The notes below the pieces were generated by a model, which saw nothing but the letters and a program-made list of their open reading frames with translations, searched no databases and was not told the origin of the DNA. From positions 248,001-312,000 of the forward strand of contig JBBHKE010001486.1 of the NCBI GenBank assembly GCA_037447655.1: a stretch of DNA of 64,000 nt, written 5' to 3'. Both the position numbers and the translations under genes were made by a program. This stretch comes from Zygnema cylindricum (taxonomy: Eukaryota; Streptophyta; Zygnematophyceae; Zygnematales; Zygnemataceae). This document shows, one piece after another, positions 58,302-64,000 of this stretch. Each line of letters starts with the position of its first letter. The first letter of the stretch is position 1.

Positions 58302-60090
58302 ATATATGTATTCTTAAAATGAGAACGAATGATCATATATATTATATGCATAATATATATGTATATATAACACATATATATTTGTGTATGCATGTATTCT
58401 TTCTGTACGTATATGCATGCATTCTTTATTAAATATATTATACATACTATATGATTTAAATCAATAATATACATAGAAATTAAATAGAAAATCTCGACAC
58501 CACAAACAAGCAAAAACCAAAATAAAATTTTTGCATGCAGGTCCTCAAACTGTGAAAATTTTGATTTTTATCCGAAAGTACATATCGTAATTAGTCTGGC
58601 CAAACTATTAGATGCAAGAGCAATTTATTAATTAATTATTAACTAAAACTATCAACTATAAACTTGTAACTCTTAACTATTAACTTGTAACAATTAACTA
58701 CTAGATGAAAAAACCACTTCATGTTCACAAAAAAAAGGGTAAATGATAAACCTTATATCCCTATACATAGTGAATAATTAATGCTAAAGCCGATATAGTA
58801 CTAAATACGCTAAATGTTTTGCCACATGGCTCGTTTTGGGCCACTTAAACAACAATTTTATTTAACACAGTTTCAAGATTTTGGGGGAAAAAAACACTCT
58901 GGAATAAGAGTTATTAGTAGGAATAGCCAAGGGCAATGTAGTCACACAATCTGAATCTACTCATGTTGTTTTCTTTTGTACATTTTCGTGATTAAATGGT
59001 AATCTATGTACGATTCCTATGATTACTCACAGTCAGGAGTGAATTTTTTAGTATGCGTTTTTAGGCCATAGCCCGGAAAAAAAATGCAAAAAAGAAGAAT
59101 AGCAATGCAATGCAATTTGTTCGAAAAACTAATTCACTAGACCGGCATCATGAGCCCTTTTTATCCAAGTCAATTAACTTTTTTTAAATACTAATTTAGT
59201 GCAAGGGAAACGTGGGAAATGACCTGTAGTACACTCTTAAATAGTGTTATCACCAATATTTTGTGATTCTTAGTCAAAAAAGGCCGCAAAAGAACTAGAG
59301 TTAAAAACTTTCATACTAATAAATATAATTTAAGCGCGGGTTTTTTAGACCAAAATCATACATTAATGTTAATAACAATGGCATTTAGGTAAGTGGCCCA
59401 AAATGAGCCAGGTGGCAAAACATAACTTAGTGTAGTTAATTTCAGAAAAGTGTTATCGTTAACAATTCACTAACGCTCATAGTAAATGCAAGGTGTAGTT
59501 TTTTTCAGTAAAAACTGACTCACCACATGGAAGCCATGTTTGCCAGGGGACAAACCCTTCACTTGTATTTGGACCAAAGTAGGACCTGCATTTCTCCACC
59601 TTCTCCTATCGTGTTTTTTAGGTTTTTTGCAATACAAACAATATATATAACACACAAATGCATGTGTTTACATGAAACATGTAACATACAATAAGGCCTC
59701 TGTTTTGAAAAGGAAGGCATTTGATACAAAATGTGCAATTTGTCAAATGTTTCACCAAAGTAAGAGATGAAGTTGGTTTCTTCAATTCAAGTGAATGGCT
59801 ATAATGGTTCGGAATTTTGTTTTTGTTTTTGTTTTTTCTGTTTAGTAACTCGAATGACGTCAATGGTTGTTTTCTTGCAGCAGAATTTGCAATTGCAAAA
59901 AGGAGAACAATTCAGTGTCAAAGGAAATGAACATAGAGGGAGGAAAAAAACCAGCGACAAAAGAGAGCAAGAAGAGGGGCGCCAGATCAAAGTATCGAGA
60001 GAGAGACTCACCATTCCCTTCCTGTAAGAAGTACACAGTTCCCTCTTCTCCATCAGAACCTTTGAGAGATGCCACAGCTGCCTTGGAAGC
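54660..60090 (-). CDS. CSD: Cu/Zn superoxide dismutase (8 exons seen; first exon not found)
   Basis: Exons: 60090-60012, 59585-59524, 57992-57953, 56723-56628, 56192-56161, 55847-55772, 55189-55136, and a probable last exon ending with TGA at 54,660. The seven phase-checked exons encode about 146 residues: [75 protein letters not shown] (a 32-nt exon), [20 protein letters not shown] and [18 protein letters not shown]. Copper ligands (HVH, H in GPHF, H in VIHAD), zinc ligands (HG, RHAGD), the GGR arginine and both disulfide cysteines are all present, so the enzyme should convert superoxide to hydrogen peroxide. The exon carrying the start or transit peptide lies upstream and was not identified; compartment unknown. 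The exon-3 donor is GTCCGT. The last exon reads [18 protein letters not shown], replacing the usual GLTP end. Confidence 0.9.
56037..56076. repeat. (AT)n microsatellite in SOD intron
   Basis: About 40 bp of uninterrupted AT dinucleotide, between exons 5 and 6 of the SOD gene. Confidence 0.97.
56505..56615. repeat. CT-rich tract in SOD intron
   Basis: CTCCCTCCCCCTCCCTCTCG-type units repeated. It lies just downstream (minus strand) of exon 4. Confidence 0.9.
57136..57168. repeat. (GA)n microsatellite in SOD intron
   Basis: GAGAGA run with one A interruption. Confidence 0.9.
57491..57926. mobile_element. MITE-like element in SOD intron, near exon 3
   Basis: Left end GTACACCGTGTACGATTATG, right end AATGATTCAAGGTGAAC, inverted to each other. 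The 436-bp interior has repeated AATAACACTAATA/CACTAATATAAACCC words, so it may be an expanded member of the same superfamily as the other MITEs here. Its right end is 27 bp from SOD exon 3. Confidence 0.6.
58251..58300. repeat. (GT)n microsatellite in SOD intron
   Basis: About 50 bp of GT repeat, followed by ATATAT/GTATAC-rich DNA. It lies between SOD exons 2 and 3. Confidence 0.97.
58765..58942. mobile_element. MITE family B copy in SOD intron
   Basis: Carries GCCACATGGCTCGTTTTGGG (family marker) and ends GGAATAGCCAAGGGCAATGTAG-like. The left end TACATAGTGAATAATTAATG is diverged. Confidence 0.6.
59229..59499. mobile_element. MITE family B copy in SOD intron
   Basis: Starts GTACACTCTTAAATAGTG and ends TAGTAAATGCAAGGTGTAG. 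The interior has GGCCCAAAATGAGCCAGGTG, the family marker in reverse orientation. It lies 25 bp from SOD exon 2. Confidence 0.7.
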
Positions 60091-60188
60091 CTGCAAAAAA
60101 ACTGGAAAGCCAGTGAGATGCAAGTGACGTCACTCCAACCTAGGAAACATTTTACACTGCACATAAGCTCCGTACACATTACTGCACG

Positions 60189-60335
60189 GTTCAAAAAGAC
60201 AACTTATAAGCTATGAAAGTTCCTCTACTATATAATTTACCGTACGGATCAAAAGGACAACTTGTAAGCCATGAAAGTTCCTCTACCGTGCATTTTACCG
60301 TACGGTTCAAAAAGACAACTGTAAGCCGTAAAAGT
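60189..60335. repeat. Three-copy tandem repeat upstream of SOD exon
   Basis: A unit of about 57 bp containing TTCAAAAAGACAACTT, ATGAAAGTTCCTCTAC and TTTACCGTACGG occurs three times. It sits in the presumed first intron or promoter of the SOD gene. Confidence 0.85.
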
Positions 60336-62872
60336 TTGAGAAAGGAAAGGGAAGAGATTGACCATTTAAGGTTTTCTGCAAAATGCCCGAGGTGAGCTGC
60401 AGTAGAGAAACTCTTTGCTCGAAGTATAGAGCAATGGAGGCTGAGGTAGGAAAATGACGCAATGAATTTATAATAGATTTGTTTAACATCCACACTCATT
60501 CTGTGCAGCACGGATTCTTGACACGTGTACGGATCATAAGCGAGCCGTACGGAATAGATTTAGGTGTACGGTTTCTGATAAGCCTTGTTGATACGAACAT
60601 ACAAAAGTTTACAAACCAGGCTGAAGGGTGTATGGAGGGAAGGAAATAAGATTGAGCAATAGAATACTCTTAAGTTTGTTTGTTCGAGAATAAAAATTGT
60701 TTATGAATGGTTTTGAACTAGTGTAGTTTTGAGAGAGGCGAAGTAAAGATAGCAGAGGGAAGGAGCTTAGCATTACAAGTAATAAGATTGTACAAAAAAA
60801 ATAGAGAGCCTTGAGGTTCGTATTGAATTCTGTTCAGAATTGAGGAGGAGAGCGATGAGACAGCCAAACGCGGAGGTGAGAGATGACGTGTATAAAGTGA
60901 TTTTATCTTTTTTTTCTTTTTCAGATTATTAGCAATTTATCTGAATTTGGCTCCTTTTGTGATAGCTTGTTAAATTTGTAAAATTTTTGACTCATTTGTA
61001 TGTAAAGCTTATTATATTTGTAAAAAAATGTTTTATTTTGAATATAATGTTCTGACGCCTGGTGCTCCTTCCTTTCTCTTTGAACTGTTCCGTATTTTAG
61101 AAGTTCTTAAAATTTATGGCTATTTTTATAACCTTACAAAATGCCAAACTTGGTAATCTTTTCATTTGTACTCCATAGATTCAACATGATCTATGGTATT
61201 CTGTTCGACACAGTATTTCTGAATTTGGAGAAAATTCCAAATTTTATTTGTTAAGGTTTGAAACATTTATTGGTCGGAAAGACACCGCAGATATCATGAT
61301 CAGGGCAATCAGTCCCATGGCTCCTTCCTTTGTGTTGTTTTTAATTTTACTCGACTTTTTATATTTAACATTATTATTAGGATTTTTTGCTTGATGATGT
61401 GTAACTTGGTTGAAGAACAGGTGTGAGTGACTAACAGTAGCTTTAATCATCAAGTATAGCGATTGGTTTCTTGACCAATCCGGTCTGGTTAGTTGCCTAC
61501 TTTGCTTGTTGTTCTCATTCTTAGCGTTATCTTCTTTGACTGCACCTTTTATGTTTTACATTCCTACTTACGCTCATTGCATTCAAGTTCCACAAAGAAA
61601 GAGCACAAACTTTCATGCAATTCGCACACATTTCCTCAACAGTACAGCTGCCAAATCCATTACTTTTGTAAAAAAATGTCTTCTCAATGCACATGTTCCA
61701 ATTCAATTTTATAAAGCAGAAGGCGCTTTTTCATCTCACACTGCTGCATTTTGCTTTCCTCTTATCCACTTGAGCTTTGTCTTCACTTGAGCTCAATAAT
61801 GCTTTAATCACATTTGCATATATCAAAAGCTGTTGTCACATTGAATTTTAAGCAGACATACATCCATTGCCTATGAAAAATACAAACTTTGTTCGTCAAT
61901 GCGGAATAATTTCACAATCATGTCAATTTCAAAAAAATAAAACACATTTCGGAGAATCAGATTGGGGCTAACTTCTAGAGGTCTTCCTTTCTTTTACGTT
62001 TAGCGAGAATATGTTTTATATTTGCGGCAAACCAATGTCTCTTGAAGCTTTCCTTAATCTTTATGACAAGCAAGAACACTGTAGACAGATGAAATACCAA
62101 GGATTGCAGAGGTCCCACTACTTTCATGAAACTTTTGCATGCTTGAACAGAAAGGAACCATTTGATATCGCAATGTTTACTTGTATTAGAGCACTTGTGC
62201 AACATAACAAAAAAATATGCTTTTTTTGCAGAAGGTGACAGAATGGCTACATGCAGGCCAACCATGGAACGAAACATGCCCGCTTAATCAACATTCTGAT
62301 GGTCCTGGCCAAAATTAAAGATCCATTCCAGAGAAGAAAAACACTCCTTTTAAAAAAAAATGACTAAATTCTCAACAATGTAAGAATTCTTGCTGGAAAA
62401 AACGACTAACAATTCAACAATAATGTGCTACCAGATCTTCAACAACGGTGCAAAGTTATTCCGCGGAGGGACAAAAACGTGTAGCGGTTTTTTCTCTCCT
62501 TGAAAAATCTCTCGGAGTATTCAGATAAGTTTTCAATAATGATCACAACAAACGGTGTAGTATCAATAAGAGAGTCTTATCTACATCGACCTCAACACCG
62601 AACAATAATTTTTATGCTGACGGGCTGCAAATATTCTCTAACATTGCCATATTACATCCTCAAGCGACAATTGTCGCTACAGAACTCACTGGCAAGAAAA
62701 AAAGGCCCAAATTAAACTAAAAAACCTAACAGCACCATCACAATTGAGAATCTTCTCTCCATCAAAAAGCTCTTAGCAAACCCATGAACCTGTACAAAAT
62801 TCTCAACTTTATGTAAAGCTGGTCGTGCGAACTTCTATCACAAACAAAAATGTTTCTTACAAGCCTACAAAA
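60336..62872. other. Intergenic DNA between SOD and bZIP
   Basis: AT-rich. It must hold the SOD promoter and possibly its first exon, plus a possible 3' exon or UTR of the bZIP gene, but neither could be identified. Open frames at 61,244-61,790 and 61,975-62,277 show no motif. Confidence 0.4.
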
Positions 62873-63796
62873 TTATGACCTACCAAGAGCTGAAACATCA
62901 GGATGAACCTGCTGAAGTGTGTCAACAGTACTGATTCCGGACGAAGGTGGACAATTGCTTCCATTTACACAATCTCCCGTAGCCATAGTCATCTCCCCTT
63001 TGGTTTCAACCATACAGCTTCCATGGCCAACGTCGCAGGCAGGCCACGCAGGTGTTCCTGGATGACTTCTTAACACTCGTATACTTTTCTGCATACATGG
63101 AAGTTGAGGCTCACAAGGAAGGTCCACAGTTTGCAGATAATACTGACCATGGCTGCCAGGTAATCCAGAAGGATCTGTATTGATAGGAATCAATTGAACG
63201 GGAGTTCCAGAGTCTCCTCCTCCTCTCTCAGGAGCGTATGTACGGAAAGAGACAGCACTAGTATTATTAGCACCTATTTCTGCATCAACTTTGCCTCTAA
63301 TTTCAGATAATAACGCACGTAATCTCACAACTTCTGCTTCCAGTGCTGTTTGTGCCTGTAGTCTTCTCATAAGTTGCTGGTTTCGCTCTCTTTCTTTTGC
63401 TAACTGCTCTTCCAACTGTGCCGTGTGAGCTTTCTTCCGTTCTCTGTATTTCCTTACAGCTTCTCTATTACCTACAGATCTCTTCTTGCTGTCGGTTGTC
63501 ATTGTTGTCATCTTTTCAAAATCCTTTTCATCTCCTCTTTCAGTCTTCTCGCCAGTAGAACATGAAACTTCAGGAGCAGCAAGGAGCTGTGTATGCGTAT
63601 GTGAACAAGAATGAGTATGTGTATTATCCGGACCTGGAGGATTACAAAAATGTCTATGAGTGCAAGTTTGTAGCGTCTCAAAAAGGTCATCCATAGCGCC
63701 CTCTTCTCCACCAGTAACAGGATCAAAGTCAAGCATTCCTCCAAAACCATACAGTCCATCTTCGGGAAGGTCCATACTGCTGCTTTCAAGTGACAT
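62873..63796 (-). CDS. F-group bZIP transcription factor, zinc-deficiency sensor type (307 aa)
   Basis: Uninterrupted frame. The start is the ATG at 63,796 (the codon before it is GTG, and an in-frame stop lies further upstream). Residues 45-68 form the Cys/His zinc-sensing motif, CTHRHFCNPPGPDN followed by THTHSCSHTHT, which identifies the Arabidopsis bZIP19/bZIP23 group. The basic region RSVGNREAVRKYRERKK (about 106-122) has the N-x7-R signature. A leucine zipper follows (about 126-165) with ALEAEVVRLRALLSEIRGKV. The C-terminal part has further cysteines (CDVGHGSC, CVNGSNC). In Arabidopsis these factors bind zinc and switch on ZIP transporter genes when zinc is low. The last codons contain a good donor (CTTG/GTAGGT, exon end 62,884), so a short 3' exon may replace the final RS. 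Confidence 0.93.
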   Translation of the reverse strand: MSLESSSMDLPEDGLYGFGGMLDFDPVTGGEEGAMDDLFETLQTCTHRHFCNPPGPDNTHTHSCSHTHTQLLAAPEVSCSTGEKTERGDEKDFEKMTTMTTDSKKRSVGNREAVRKYRERKKAHTAQLEEQLAKERERNQQLMRRLQAQTALEAEVVRLRALLSEIRGKVDAEIGANNTSAVSFRTYAPERGGGDSGTPVQLIPINTDPSGLPGSHGQYYLQTVDLPCEPQLPCMQKSIRVLRSHPGTPAWPACDVGHGSCMVETKGEMTMATGDCVNGSNCPPSSGISTVDTLQQVHPDVSALGRS

Positions 63797-64000
63797 CACC
63801 GGATTTGAAGCTCCTGTTTCTGCCAGCGATTATATATCATCAACTAAAAACAAAGAGAATGAATTTGCATGTCTGCGAGCTTTTGGCATGTACGGAAAGT
63901 AAGACAGGCAGGAGCCTTCGCATCCTAAGATGAGGAAACGGCAATTTGAAAGAGGAGAAAGGTGGTGTCAAAATAGGTACACACGACAGACCATATGAAT
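63797..64000 (-). other. Upstream leader of the bZIP gene
   Basis: No coding continuation is supported; an in-frame stop occurs near 63,829. Probably 5' UTR, cut by the window edge. Confidence 0.4.

Noticed and set aside
59799-60194. 131-codon minus-strand ORF overlapping the SOD exon
   Set aside because: Different frame from the true SOD exon 60,090-60,012; shadow of it and of its intron.
61244-61790. Candidate small genes between SOD and bZIP
   Set aside because: Overlapping frames on both strands with no splice or domain support.

Overview
This is nuclear DNA of a green plant (streptophyte): spliced GT-AG genes, an oleosin, an F-group bZIP with the plant zinc-sensing Cys/His motif, a plant-type Cu/Zn superoxide dismutase, Ty1/copia elements primed from a TGGTATC site, and a telo-box in front of a ribosomal protein gene. 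Low gene density, many MITEs and a four-exon oleosin suggest a non-seed land plant or close algal relative, but the species cannot be named from the sequence.

Layout. 1-2,028: GTACG-rich DNA without a recognisable gene. 2,029-5,722: a gag-only LTR element (TR-GAG type), abutting a truncated gene fragment (5,723-6,102). 8,245-14,387: a copia element on the minus strand with 580/581-bp LTRs, a 5-bp target duplication (AATGA), PBS, polypurine tract and broken gag-pol. 15.1-18.4 kb: MITEs, a copia remnant and a 9-bp minisatellite of over 1 kb. 18,956-32,488: two minus-strand host genes, FIGNL1 (11 exons, 602 aa) and augmin subunit HAUS1/AUG1 (6 exons, 290 aa), with MITEs in their introns. 34.4-38.5 kb: GTACG-rich repeats with two TIR elements. 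38.6-41.4 kb: mitochondrial/bacterial-type ribosomal protein uL30 (plus strand), whose splice-acceptor/start-codon segment is repeated four times. 41.6-45.8 kb: MITEs, two unclassified TIR elements and a dispersed repeat. 45.9-50.3 kb: a decayed non-LTR retrotransposon. 51,179-52,316: oleosin (plus), with a G-box and TATA box. 54,660-60,090: Cu/Zn SOD (minus, eight exons found, first exon missing). 62,873-63,796: F-bZIP (minus).

The host genes are unrelated housekeeping or stress genes and form no operon-like system. Thematic links are loose: FIGNL1 (anti-crossover AAA ATPase) and HAUS1 (microtubule branching) are same-strand neighbours, and the zinc-sensing bZIP lies near a zinc- and copper-dependent SOD. 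The most unusual structures are the repeated start-exon cassette of uL30, the gag-only retroelement, the SOD terminal exon that does not join cleanly by GT-AG splicing, and several TIR element families. Exon boundaries were set by hand from splice consensus, reading phase and remembered family sequences; no alignment was run.
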